Shown piece after piece: positions 12,428 through 24,001 of a stretch of DNA of 64,000 nucleotides. Made by a program: the position numbers and the translations under genes. Position 1 is the stretch's first letter. Each line of letters opens with the position of its first letter. A model generated the notes under the pieces. The model saw only the letters and a list, made by a program, of their open reading frames with translations. It was not told where the DNA came from and ran no database searches. Where the stretch lies: contig JADJOY010000032.1 in the NCBI GenBank assembly GCA_016713535.1, forward strand, positions 1-64,000. The letters run 5' to 3'. The stretch is from JADJOY01 sp016713535 [NCBI: Deltaproteobacteria bacterium]. GTDB taxonomy: Bacteria > JADJOY01.

Positions 12428-12667
12428 TCAGGTGGCGGCGGGTGGCGCTTCGCCCGGCGTGGACACTGGCGCGCTCGCCGCGGCAGGGGCTTCGGTGGGC
12501 ACCGCGCCCGGCTCGCTCCACACGTTGCCGGTGCCGCAGCTCGGGCACGGCGCCGCGATACGCGGGGTGTATTCGGCCTGAGCCTCGAAGACGTGCAGGC
12601 AGATGCCGCACGTGAGCTTCCAGCGGGTCGGCTCGACGCGCGTGCGCTGACGTGGTGTCACGTTCAT
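12428..12667 (-). CDS. Small zinc-ribbon protein (rubredoxin-like)
   Basis: 79-residue protein with two CxxC knuckles, CGICLHVF and CPSCGTGNVW, 24 residues apart, typical of a zinc ribbon or rubredoxin-like metal site. After the ribbon comes an Ala/Pro/Thr-rich tail of about 30 residues with no predicted fold. ATG 12667 follows GAGGAGC at good spacing, supporting a real gene despite its size. It is divergent from the TlpA-like thioredoxin gene. Function unknown; it could be a structural zinc protein or a small electron carrier. Confidence 0.75.
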   Translation of the reverse strand: MNVTPRQRTRVEPTRWKLTCGICLHVFEAQAEYTPRIAAPCPSCGTGNVWSEPGAVPTEAPAAASAPVSTPGEAPPAAT

Positions 12668-12768
12668 GGGCGAGCTCCTCTCGGCAGGCGCCGACGGGGG
12701 CACCATCGCACGCGCGCGAGACCCCAGCAACGGCGCAAACGACGCGATTTCCGGGGTGCTCCCCCGGG

Positions 12769-12777
12769 TGCTAGCCT
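12769..12777 (+). promoter_or_regulatory. Extended -10 promoter element TGCTAGCCT
   Basis: TGCTAGCCT ends 9 nt before ATG 12787, so a transcript from it would be almost leaderless. The same or nearly the same 9-mer lies upstream of the CDF gene, pyrE, the MshEN gene and the cobalamin adenosyltransferase gene. No good -35 is seen here. Confidence 0.45.
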
Positions 12778-12786
12778 GCCTCGGAC

Positions 12787-13314
12787 ATGACCCACTCGAC
12801 TCGCCCCGCGCGTTTGAGCGCGCTTCGCACGGCCGCCCTCACGCTCGCCCTGATCTCGGCCTCGGCGTGCCAGCGCGGCACGTCGACGGCTCCCGCGGTC
12901 CCCATCGACTTCGCGGCTCCCGATCTGTTCTCGAACACCAGCATCAAGCTCAGCGACTTCGACGGCGACGTCATCCTGGTGAACTTCTGGGCGAGCTGGT
13001 GTGGCCCGTGCCAGGTCGAGATCCCCGGGCTCATCGAGCTCCACCGCCGCTACAAGGACAAGGGAGTCACGGTGATCGGCGTCGCGATGGACGACACCGA
13101 AGACGACGCTCGTCAGGCCGCGCGCCAGCTCGGCATCGACTATCCGGTGGTGCGTGGCAGCGACGCCGTGAGCCGCCGCTTCGGCGGCATCGTGGGCTTC
13201 CCCACCACCTTCATCCTCGATCGTCGCCGCGTGCCGGTGGTGAGCTATCCGGGGCTCGCGTCGCCGCGGGCGATGGAGCAGCAGATTCTCGCGCACCTCG
13301 GCGCGCCCTCGTAG
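12787..13314 (+). CDS. TlpA/ResA-like thioredoxin-fold lipoprotein
   Basis: Envelope thiol-disulfide oxidoreductase of 175 residues. The signal peptide ends at a lipobox-like ISASAC with Cys 28. The AhpC/TSA-thioredoxin domain has ILVNFWASWCGPC (Cys 72 and 75), then VIGVAMDDT and GFPTTFILD with the cis-proline. Family members reduce apocytochrome c or other exported thiols; no cytochrome maturation gene is nearby. Transcription probably starts at the TGCTAGCCT element just upstream. It precedes the AsmA-like gene by 65 bp on the same strand. Confidence 0.9.
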   Translation: MTHSTRPARLSALRTAALTLALISASACQRGTSTAPAVPIDFAAPDLFSNTSIKLSDFDGDVILVNFWASWCGPCQVEIPGLIELHRRYKDKGVTVIGVAMDDTEDDARQAARQLGIDYPVVRGSDAVSRRFGGIVGFPTTFILDRRRVPVVSYPGLASPRAMEQQILAHLGAPS

Positions 13315-13379
13315 TCCCGCGCGGCGAAACCGGGCGACCGCGCGACGGGTCCCCGGCGCCCGCGCGGCCCCCCCTCTCC

Positions 13380-16300
13380 ATGGGCCGCTCGTCCACGCCC
13401 CGGCATGCCGCGCCCTCGAACGAGACGCCGTCCGCCGTCCCCGCGCGCTCCAACCGCGGTAGCCGCGCACGCCGCGTCGGGCTCGCGCTCGCGGGAGTGC
13501 TGCTCGGTCTGGTGGTCTCGGCCGCGGTCACGCTGTGGCGACTGAGCGACGTGGAGGGGGCGCTCGACGCCGCGGCGGCGCGGCTCGCCGCGTCGACGGC
13601 GCTCGAGCTGACCCACGGCCCGGTCGGCGTGAGCGTGGGGCGCCGTCTCGGCGTCTCGGTCCAGGACGTGAAGCTGGTCGACCGCCATACCGAGCGGACC
13701 CTCTTCGACGCGTCGTCGCTCATCATCGCGCTCGAGCTCGCGCCGCTCGCGCACGGCTCGGTCGAGCTCCGCGACATCGTCGTGGCGCGGCCGAGGGTGT
13801 TCGGCCGGCGCGCCGCCGATGGCACCATCGACCTGATCGAGGCGGTCGACCGGGTGGTCGCGGCGGCCAAGGCGCAGCGCCCGGCCGAGCCATCGCGGCG
13901 CCGGGCGTTCGTGAGTCACATCGCAGCCGATCGGATCGAGATCCACGGTGCGCGGCTCGATTGGCTCGACGAGCTCCACCCGCGCGGCACCGAGCGCGCG
14001 GTGCTCGAGCCGGTCGACGTCACGGTTTCGCGCCACGGCGACACGCACACGCTGACGGTCGCAGCACGGGCCACGCTCGCCGAGCCGCGCCCCCACGGCG
14101 ACGATGGCCTCGCGCCGGTGACCACGCTCTCGGTGAACGGCTCGCTGGGCGGCCTCGGTACCGCCGCCACCATCGCGGAGGCCACCTGGGACGTCGAGGT
14201 CGCCGCCGCCGGGGTCGACGCGATGCTGATCGAACCGTGGCTCACGCCGTCGCTCGGGCCCGGCTCGGCGCTGGCCGGGCGCGCGCGGCTCGAGGCGCAC
14301 GTCCGCGGCTCGTGGGCGGAGGGCCTGGGCGGGCGCGCGCAGGTGGTCGTCGACGACGTGCGCGTCGCGCTGCCGAGCGCGTGGGGCGAGCCGCAGCGTT
14401 TCCGCCGCATCGAGCTCGACGCGCGCGTCGCGCGCCGTGCCCAGCGATGGTCTCTCGACGACGGACGAATCGACACCGGGGACGTGACGCTCGCGGTGCG
14501 CGGCGCGATCGATGGTCCGGGCGGCAGCGATCCCGCCGTCGAGATGGAGGTCACCAGCCCGTGGCTCGACCTCGCCAGGGTCCGGCATCGCGTGCCGACC
14601 CGCGCCCTCGGTCGCGTCTTCGCGTACTTCGCGCGTGTGATCGAGGAGGGCCAGGGGCGGATCGATCGCCTCGCCGCGCGGGGCCGCGTGAGCCAGTTCG
14701 CGGCGCTCGGCGATCCCGCCAACCGCGACGTGCTCAGCGGCCGCTTCTCGTTTTCCAGGGTCGCCGGCACGCCCCACGCCGGGCTCGACCGCATGTCCGC
14801 GATCGCCGGCACGCTCGCGCTCGAGCGCGGCGACCTCGCGCTCGTCTGCTTCACCGGCCGCTCGGGGAGCTCCGACCTCGGCCGGGTCACGGGCGAAATT
14901 CGCGAGCTGTGGGGGACGACGCGCTCCGAGATCCGCACCGAGGGCGCGGACGTCGCGCTCGCCGACGTCCCCCGCCTACTCGCGAGCGACCTCTTCCCCG
15001 CCGCCGCGCGCGCGGTGGCTGGCGACCTCGAGGTGAGCGACGGGCGCGCCCGCGCTCGCACCACGCTGGTCATCCAGCAGCGCCGGCCGATCCACTTCTC
15101 CGGCGACGCCACGCTCGTCGGCGGCGCGCTCACGCTGGGCTCCCGCGACGTCCACGTCACCGAGCTCGCCGGACCGCTCTCGTTCTCGGGCCGGGAGCTC
15201 GCGAGCGGTGGGCTCGCGTTCCGCCTCGGCGGCTCGAGCCCGATGCGCGTCGCCGGCTCGGTGGCGGACTACGCGGGCCAGCCGGTGCTCTCCATCGCCG
15301 TCGAAGGGCGTGGTCTACCCGTCGCGGACGTCGAGCGGCTGCTCGTGCCCCAGCACGGCGCGGCGCCAGGAGGTGGCGGACGCGTGAGTGGCTCGGTGCG
15401 GCTCGAGGGGCGCGTCGGTGTGTCGCCCTCCGTGCTGCGCTCGGCCGCGCTCACCCTCGAGCGCGTGGACGTCTGGCCACCGCTGGTCGCCCAGGCGCTC
15501 GAAGACGTGACCGGCGACGTGGCGGTCGACTCGGATGGGGTGCGGTTCGACGCGTCGTCGCTGACGTGGCGTGGACACCGCGTCGCCGCGAGCGGCCGGG
15601 TCACGGGGCTCGGCGGACGCTCGCCGCGCGTCGAGGTGGTGGGCCGCGCGCTCGAGCCGCTCGACATCGGGCGCGTGACCGGCGCACCGGCGAGCACCTC
15701 GCGCACCGCCCCGCCGATACGGCCGACTCCCCACGCGACCGCGGCCGACGACGACGGCCTGGTGGTCGAGGGACACTACCGGGCGGACCAGGCGCGCCTG
15801 CGCGACACCCCGATCCGCGATCTGGCGGTGGCGTTTCGCTTTCACGGCGACACGCTGCTCTTGGAACGTGTCACCGGCGCGGCGCTCGACGGCACCTTCG
15901 ACACCCGCGCCAGCGTGCGCTTCGACGGCGGACGTCCCATCGACATCGGCGTCGTGCCGAAGCTCGAGGGCGTGACCGCCAGCGGGCTCTCGGCGCTCCT
16001 CGACCTGCCGTGGAAGAAGGTCACCGGGCACGCGGACCTCGCGGGCGAGGTCCGTTTCGCGTGGCCGCCCAAGGAGCATCTGGACAGCCTCGCAGGACAC
16101 CTCGAAGTGACGCTGCGCGACGGCCGGATCCACGAGGCGGTCGGGCTGTGGAAAGTGCTGGATCTGGTAGACTTCTCGAGCTGGATCAGGAGACCGATGG
16201 GGTGGCGCGAGCTGGGGCTGGCGTACGACGAGCTCCACGGCCGCGTCGAGTTCGGCGCCTCCCGAGTCGTGACGCGTGACTTCTCGCTCTCCGGACCCAC

Positions 16301-16580
16301 GGTGGATCTGGCTCTCGACGGCACCATCGGACTGGCGGATCGCTCGATCGACGCGCTCGTCACGGTGTCGCCGCTGCAGCTCGTCGACCAGCTGGTCGAC
16401 CCGATCCCGGTGGTCGGCCCGGTGAAGCGCGCCCTCGATCTCACGTCGTATTCGTTCCGCCTCCAGGGGACCCTTGGCTCGGTGCGGGTCACGCCCGCGA
16501 CGCTCGACCGCGTCGACGACCTGCTCGAACAGGCGGTGCCCGGCGGTAACGGTCGCGACGCGGAGCTGCGCGCACCGTGA
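13380..16580 (+). CDS. AsmA-like / TamB-YhdP-type envelope protein
   Basis: 1066-residue protein with one N-terminal TM anchor (near residues 37-57, after a basic stretch) and a long beta-rich periplasmic part. The C-terminal region (GTIGLADRSIDALVTVSPLQ, then PVVGPVKRALDL and SYSFRLQGTLGSV) matches the AsmA_2/DUF3971-type end shared with YhdP. Members are thought to bridge inner and outer membrane and help move phospholipids. ATG 13380 is chosen for the TM position; no ribosome site is visible. The TGA stop overlaps the GTG start of the kinase gene (GTGA), a strong sign of coupled translation. Confidence 0.8.
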   Translation: MGRSSTPRHAAPSNETPSAVPARSNRGSRARRVGLALAGVLLGLVVSAAVTLWRLSDVEGALDAAAARLAASTALELTHGPVGVSVGRRLGVSVQDVKLVDRHTERTLFDASSLIIALELAPLAHGSVELRDIVVARPRVFGRRAADGTIDLIEAVDRVVAAAKAQRPAEPSRRRAFVSHIAADRIEIHGARLDWLDELHPRGTERAVLEPVDVTVSRHGDTHTLTVAARATLAEPRPHGDDGLAPVTTLSVNGSLGGLGTAATIAEATWDVEVAAAGVDAMLIEPWLTPSLGPGSALAGRARLEAHVRGSWAEGLGGRAQVVVDDVRVALPSAWGEPQRFRRIELDARVARRAQRWSLDDGRIDTGDVTLAVRGAIDGPGGSDPAVEMEVTSPWLDLARVRHRVPTRALGRVFAYFARVIEEGQGRIDRLAARGRVSQFAALGDPANRDVLSGRFSFSRVAGTPHAGLDRMSAIAGTLALERGDLALVCFTGRSGSSDLGRVTGEIRELWGTTRSEIRTEGADVALADVPRLLASDLFPAAARAVAGDLEVSDGRARARTTLVIQQRRPIHFSGDATLVGGALTLGSRDVHVTELAGPLSFSGRELASGGLAFRLGGSSPMRVAGSVADYAGQPVLSIAVEGRGLPVADVERLLVPQHGAAPGGGGRVSGSVRLEGRVGVSPSVLRSAALTLERVDVWPPLVAQALEDVTGDVAVDSDGVRFDASSLTWRGHRVAASGRVTGLGGRSPRVEVVGRALEPLDIGRVTGAPASTSRTAPPIRPTPHATAADDDGLVVEGHYRADQARLRDTPIRDLAVAFRFHGDTLLLERVTGAALDGTFDTRASVRFDGGRPIDIGVVPKLEGVTASGLSALLDLPWKKVTGHADLAGEVRFAWPPKEHLDSLAGHLEVTLRDGRIHEAVGLWKVLDLVDFSSWIRRPMGWRELGLAYDELHGRVEFGASRVVTRDFSLSGPTVDLALDGTIGLADRSIDALVTVSPLQLVDQLVDPIPVVGPVKRALDLTSYSFRLQGTLGSVRVTPATLDRVDDLLEQAVPGGNGRDAELRAP

Positions 16581-19158
16581 GCTCGCGCCAGTCGGTGTTG
16601 CTCTGCGATCGCTGCGGGGCGCGCTACACCCTCACCTCGCTGCCCAAGGGCGGGCGGTTTCGTTGCCGCAACTGCGGCAAGGCGTTCCAGATCGAGCTCG
16701 ACGATCCCGAGCCAGCGACCCGCGAGCTGAGGAGAGCGGCAGTCAAGGCCGGGCTCGAGCCACTCACCGGGCCCGTCTCCGGTCCAGTGGTGAAGGTCGA
16801 GGATCCGGCGAGTCCGCCGGCGACCGCGGCGACGCCGAGCGCGGCTCCGCAGGCCACGCCGACCGCCGCGAGCGAGCCCGCCGCCCGCGGCTGGGACCTG
16901 GACGTCGGGGAGGACGAGTCCGCGCGTGCCCGCTCCGACGAGCCGGGACATGCCTCGCACGAGCCGACGGACGGCGGCGCCGGCGACGGCGGCGGCTCCG
17001 ACGAGATGCTGTTCGGTCGCTACTCGATCGAGGGTGAGCTCGGGCGTGGCGAGATGGGCGTCGTGTATCGCGCCGTGGAGCGCACCACCGGCCGCAAGGT
17101 CGCCCTCAAGACGCTGCTGCCCGGTGTCACGCTCGGCCGCGAGGGCACGCTGCGCTTCGGCCGCGAGGCGCGCGCCATCGAGCGCCTACGCCCGGCCGGG
17201 CTCGTGCCGCTGCTCGACCACGGCGAGTCGTACGAGACCCGCTACCTCGTCTCCGAGCTCGCCCTGGGCACCCCCTCGACCGCACCGACGCGGCGCTCTA
17301 CGCCGACCCGCGCGTCGCGGTACGCCTGGTCGCCAAGCTCGCGCGAACTCTCGACGAGGTCCATCGCCAGGGCGTGCTGCACCTCGACCTCAAGCCGTCG
17401 AACGTGATGCTCGACGCGAGCGGCGAGCCGCGCATCCTCGACGTCGGCCTCACCCGCGCCGTGCACACCCCCGAGGAGCACGGCTACCAGTCGCCGACCG
17501 ACGAGGTCGGTGGGCGCACGCTCTACCGCGCGCCCGAGCAGATCCGCGACGACGCCGGGGCAGTCGATGCGCGCGCCGACGTGTGGTCGCTGGGCGCACT
17601 GCTCTACGAGCTGCTCACCGGGGTGCCGGCATTCACCGGCGGCACCCGCCGCGACACGGTGCGTGAGGTGCTCGACGAGGAACCCAAGGCGCCGAGCGCC
17701 ATCGACGCCGACCTCGCACCGGCGCTCGACGTGATCGTCGCGAAGGCTCTCGAGAAGCGTGCCGCCGACCGCTACGGGAGCGCCGCGGCGCTCGCCGACG
17801 ACCTCGAGCGGTTCCTCGCCGGCAAGCCGATCGAGGCGCGCCCGCCGAGCGGTGTCCGCCGGCTGACCCGCGCGCTGCGCCGCCATCGCCACCGCATCTT
17901 CGCCGGGCTCGCCGCCGCGCTCGCCGTGGCCGCGCTCGCCGGTGGGGCGTGGTGGTGGCTGCGCGACCCGCTCGTGAGCGTGCGCGAGGACCTCGCGTCG
18001 CCGCGCGCCGACACGCGCGCGGCCGCGCTCGAGCGCGGCCTCGGCCTGATGGAGCTCGGGCGTCTGGACGCGGGGCAGCGGGTGGCGATGATCGATCTCA
18101 CGACCGCCGCGCTGGGCGATCGGTCGGACGCGGTCCGGCGCGTCGCGCTCGAGCGCCTGACGCGCCAGCCGGGCGCGATTCCCGACGATGGCAGCCCGCG
18201 CCGCGAGCAGCTCGAGCGGGGAATCGCGGCGTGCCTCGCGAGGCCGCGCTCGGCCGAGCTCCGCGAGGCCGCGTTCCGCGCCACCGAGGTCTTCCAGGCC
18301 CGCGGCGTCACGCCCGCGCTGATCGAGCTGGCGCGCGACCCGGAGACGCCCGAGGCCATCGCCGGGCACGCCATCCGCGTGCTCGGCGCGGTGGCGCACG
18401 ACGACGTCATCGTCGACCTCATGCACCTGGTCGGTCGCGGCGGCGCGTTCCGCACCCGCGCGATGCAGGCGATCTCGCGAATCGTCGAGCGCTCGGCCGC
18501 CGGACAGTCCGGTGCTCCGGCGGCCGCTCCCACGTCGAGCCCGGGCACCGGGTCGAGCGGGATCGATCGCAATCGCACCACGCGTCACGCCGGACCCGAT
18601 CGAGTGGTCGCGAACGTTCTCGCCACCGTGAAGGCCCCGGCCGGCGAGGACCCGATCCTCTACGCGCTGCGCGCCGGTAACACCGACACCAAGCTCCGGG
18701 TGATCTGGGTGCTCCATCGCTCCCGCGACGCCCGCACCACGACGCTCCTGCCCACGCTCTTCGCGGACGACGATCCGGTGGTGGCGCGTGCCGCCGCCGC
18801 GATCCTGGTCGAGTTCGGCGGTCCGGTGGTCGAGCGCAAGCTCCAGGAGGCGATGGCGTCGGACAGCTCGCGGGTGCGCGGCAACGCCGCGTTCGCGCTC
18901 GGCGAGCTCAACCATCCCGACGCGCTCGACACCCTCGTGAAGGCGCTCTTCCGCGAACCCGACCCGGGCGCGCGCGCCGACATCGCACGCGCCCTCGGGC
19001 GCCTCGGTCAGAAGAGCGCCATGCCGCATCTGATCCGCGCCCTCGACGACATCGACCCGCGCGTTCACCAGGCAGCACACGCCGCCCTCGCCACCCTCGC
19101 GACGGAAGATGCCGGCGAGACCTCGACGGCGTGGCAGGAATGGTGGGATACGCATTGA
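16577..19158 (+). CDS. Ser/Thr protein kinase with zinc finger, TM helix and HEAT repeats (one frame break)
   Basis: Paralogue of the gene at 81 with the same layout: MJ0042 zinc finger (CDRCG...CRNCG, residues 10-32), acidic/Ala linker, kinase domain with GRGEMGVVYR and VALK lysine near residue 178, TM helix (nt 17900-17960) and HEAT repeats to the end. The catalytic loop reads HLDLKPSN instead of HRD and the metal motif reads DVG instead of DFG; the essential Lys and both Asp remain. The frame breaks near 17270-17280: PLDRTDAALYAD and everything after read in the next frame. The HEAT part contains a Ser/Gly/Pro-rich spacer (nt 18500-18580). GTG 16577 overlaps the AsmA stop. An adjacent lipoprotein gene follows after 38 bp. 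Confidence 0.85.
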
Positions 19159-19196
19159 AGCCCGAACCCCGGGGACCGGCCCCAGGAGACGTCGAC

Positions 19197-19892
19197 ATGA
19201 CGAACGTTCGCCACCGCTGCCGTTTCCCGTGCTCCGTCTCGCGCTCCGCCGCGATCGGCGCGCTCGCCCTCGCCCTCGGCGGAGCCGCAGGGTGCCTCGG
19301 CGACTCACAGATCCCGACCCCCGTGATCGGCGCGAATGCCGGTGACCTGAGCTGCTCGGCGCGCTACCCGCTCCTCGACGACTCCGCGGGTGCCGGCGCG
19401 GTGGCGTTCGGCACCCAGGGCATGACCCAGTCGACCAACCCGTGGGGCGCCGGCGCGCGCTTCCACCTCGGCTTCACGTTCCGCAACCAGAGCACCGAGC
19501 CGGTGCACTTCAACCCGGCCGGGGTGCGCCTGCGCGACGCCTTGGGCGTGGACCTGCGCCTCGTCGAGGTGAAGCGCGGCGATCAGCCGGTGGCGGAGAC
19601 CACCGTGGATCCAGGCGCCGAGGCCACGATCGACCTGTTCTTCGCCGGCACCGGCCTCAAGCTCACGCCGCAGAAGATGGCGACGTTCAGCGTCGACTGG
19701 CCTTACGCCGTCGGCGAGTCGTGGTGGACTCGCACGACGCGCTGCAAGACCACCCAGCAACCACCCGTGGGGGACGAGGGCTTCGGGCCGTGGGTCTCGG
19801 TCCGCAATGCCAGCGAGCCGGCCACCGAGCGCGCGCAGCCGCGCCCCAAGCCACCCCAGCCGACCGGGTGGGACCTGCACTACACGAGATGA
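19197..19892 (+). CDS. Putative lipoprotein, family not recognised
   Basis: 231 residues. The signal peptide (ALALALGGAAGC) has a lipobox, so the protein is probably lipid-anchored in the envelope. The mature part looks like one immunoglobulin-like beta domain (FHLGFTFRNQSTEPVHFNP, LVEVKRGDQPV, TTVDPGAEATIDLFF), a fold often used for binding. Its tail is Pro/Arg-rich (AQPRPKPPQPTGW). ATG 19197 follows CAGGAGAC at good spacing. It is the last gene of the AsmA-kinase run and ends just before the repeat region 19895-20430. Confidence 0.7.
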   Translation: MTNVRHRCRFPCSVSRSAAIGALALALGGAAGCLGDSQIPTPVIGANAGDLSCSARYPLLDDSAGAGAVAFGTQGMTQSTNPWGAGARFHLGFTFRNQSTEPVHFNPAGVRLRDALGVDLRLVEVKRGDQPVAETTVDPGAEATIDLFFAGTGLKLTPQKMATFSVDWPYAVGESWWTRTTRCKTTQQPPVGDEGFGPWVSVRNASEPATERAQPRPKPPQPTGWDLHYTR

Positions 19893-20435
19893 TCCGGGGG
19901 GCTGTTCCAGCCCCCCGCCCGCGCGAAGTGAATCCGCGCGGGTCCCACCCCCAAGACGCTTCGCTACGCTTGCGGCGTCGCGCTGAGGCTGTGAAGCTTT
20001 CCATCTGGGTTGCGCACGGAAGCGCGTGGGTCCGGCGACGGGGGATCCCCGTCGCTACGGCGGTTTCCGTAGCGCGGGGGGCTCCGTCCCCGCGGCGCCG
20101 CACCCGCCCGGCGTCAGGAGCGGACCCGGCAACAGGCCGCGCCAGCGGCGCGCGCCCCTCCGGCCGTCTCGCGCCACGATCGCACTCGACACCCTGCCCG
20201 TCGCAGCGCGACGGCGGTGAGCAAGGCGAGCCGACTCGGGGAAAGGACCCCGCCCCTGGTTCGCGGAGGGAGCTACGACCCGAGACGACGATCGGCTCGC
20301 GCCAGCGGCGCGCGTCGCGTGACACGCGACGGCCTTTGGGGTGGGGCCCCGTCCGGATTCACTCCGGACGGGCCGGGGTCTTGACGAAGACCCCGAGGAA
20401 GCAAAGTGCGGGGGGCTGGAACAGCCCCCCCGCAA
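19893..20435. repeat. Intergenic hairpin repeats, inverted copies at the two ends
   Basis: The space between converging genes holds no supported gene. Left end, plus orientation: H1 at 19895-19918 (CCGGGGGGCTG, loop TTC), H2 at 19918-19942 (CCCGCGCG...CGCGCGGG around AAGTGAATC), then CCCACCCCCAAG and a 150-bp block similar to 8895-9050. Right end, minus orientation: box and H2 at 20341-20372 (CCGTCCGGA type), a GGGGTCTT hairpin, and H1 near 20409-20432. The middle (about 20100-20337) is unlike the other copies and is not explained. Confidence 0.8.
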
Positions 20436-21801
<1,366 letters not shown>

Positions 21802-21812
<11 letters not shown>

Positions 21813-23943
21813 CGATCTCGACCTCCTCGCGGACCGCGCTCGCGCGCTCGCTCGCCTCGGCCACCGGCCAGAGCAGCGTGACCGTGGTCCCTTGACCGGG
21901 GGTGCTGGTGATCTCCACCTGCGCGCCATGGTTGCGCACCATCTGCTCCACCACCGCGAGTCCGAGCCCGGTGCCCTGGCCGCGCTTCTTGGTGGTGTAG
22001 AACGGGTCGAACGCGCGCTTGATCTGCTCGGGAGTCATGCCGCAGCCATCGTCACTCACGGTGAGCCGCACCGGTCCACCCGGGACGGCTTCCTCGTCGG
22101 CGGGCGTGCCGATCTGGATCTCGACGTGACCGCCGTCGATGCACGCATCGTAGGCGTTGATCACCAAGTTGGCGATGACCTGCTCGAGCTGATCGGCGTT
22201 GGCCGCCACCAGCGGCACCGTCCCGTGGGTATGGACCGAGAGCACGACCGAGCGTCGCTCGCCCTCGATGCGCAACAGCTCGACCACCCGCCGCGCCGCC
22301 CCGACCAGCGACACCGGCGCCACCACCGCCGGGCGGATGCGCGAGAAATCGAGGAGCTGTCGGATGGTGCGGGTGACCCGGTCGATCTCGTCGATGATGA
22401 TCGCGGCGGTCGCGTACTGGGGGTGGCTCGCGCCGAGCTTGAGCTGGATGTACTCGGCGCGGCCGCGCACCACGCCGAGCGGCGTGCCGAGCTCGTGGGC
22501 GATCCCGGCGGCCAACACGCCCACCGTGGCGAGCTTCTCGGCGCGCATGAGCTGCGAGCTCAGCCGCTCGAGCGCGGTCACGTCCTCGATCACCAGCAGG
22601 GTGCGCGCGCCGAGCAGGCGCGCCTCGTCGAGCGGGATCGCGTGGATGCTGAAGCGCCCCGGATACCCGAAGAGATCGAGCGCTTCGGCGTGGAGGTACT
22701 GGACCTCATGGGAGGCGCGTGCCGCCTCGACCAGCTCCATGAGCCGCGCCCGCGTGGGCTCGGTGGCGGAGACCAGCGCGCGCTCGAGCTTGGCGCCGAT
22801 CTGCGCGTCGGGAACGCGAACGCGCAGGTCGCGGTTCATCACCAGGATGCGGCCGTCGCCGGCGAGCGCCAGCACGCCGACCGGGATGTGATCGATGATG
22901 CGCAGCGAGATCTCGTTGAGCTGCACCAGGTCGCCGGCGCGCTGCAGACGCTCGTTCAGCACCCGCGCGCGCACCGAGCTCACCACCAGGTAGGCGCCGA
23001 CCACCACCAGCGCCACCGCCACCGACAGCGCCCCCGAGGCGAAGCGCCACAGCACCGCGCGCGCCTGATCGGTGAGCGCGCGCGTCGAGTTGAAGGTCGC
23101 GAGCTTCCACGCGCCACCACCGCGCACCGGGATCGACGCGAACTGCACCACGACGTCGGCGTCCTTGAAGCCCAGACTCACCGCCTCCTCGGCGGGGATC
23201 TGGAGCGTCCCGGAGTCGCCCTTGCGGATCGTCGCGAGGAGCTTGCTGAACACCTTGAGCTCGCCCGCTTCGGTATCGGCCCGCGCCACGTCGGTGCGCA
23301 GCTTGGCGCTCGAAACGCTCGCCGCCAGCCCATGAGGACCGAGCAGCAGGGCGTCGGCGTCGAGCAGGCGGATGTGCTCGAAGATCGGCAGCGTGTCGAC
23401 CAGGAACGCGAGCGACCGCCGCGGTGCTCGATCGGTGGCCTCGAGCGCGGTCGCGAACGCGCGGAACCGGTCCTCGCCGTGGTCGCCGAGCGGCCGCGAG
23501 ATGGTGAGGCCCGAGGCCGCCGGCTCGAGCGCCGCGAGCGCGGTCGTCGACATCACGTTCTCTGCGCCCGCGGGCAACGGAGCCACGCTGCGAGGGTCGT
23601 CCATCGCGGCCACCAGGGCACCGTCCGCCTCGTAGATGCGCGCGGCGCGATAGGGCCGCACCGAGCCGAGCAAGGCGTTGAGGCCGTGCACCGCGGTCTC
23701 GTCGCTGCTGGCCTGGCGCACCAGGTCCGCGGCGAAGCCCAGGTCGTCGCCCACGTCGTCGAGATCGCTGCGCACCTCGCGCGCGATGCGATCGAGCTCG
23801 GCGCCCCGCTCCGCCACGAAGGTGCGCTCGAGAGTGCGCAGCTCGCTTCGCACCAGCCCGGACGCGGAGCCGACCACCACCACCAGCGCCGCCAGCAAGA
23901 GCGCGATCAGGAGCAACGTGGCGCGCGGCATCGAGGATCTCAT
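21802..23943 (-). CDS. NtrB-like sensor histidine kinase with PAS domain
   Basis: 713 residues (or 709 from ATG 23931). TM1 near residues 8-28, a large extracytoplasmic sensor of about 250 residues, TM2 near 290-315, a PAS domain (IIDHIPVGVLALAGDGRIL), then a dimerisation domain with phospho-His in GIAHELGTPLG. The ATPase domain has NLVINAYDAC (N box), DDGCGM (G1) and GTGLGLAVV (G2). It partners the NtrC-type regulator whose start it overlaps. No ribosome site is evident at either start. The gene before it on the strand ends 58 bp upstream. Confidence 0.92.
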
Positions 23944-24001
23944 AACACGCCGCGCGCGTGGCGGGGCGGCCGGCGGCGGCGCGGTGCGTGGACTCGCCCG
24001 G

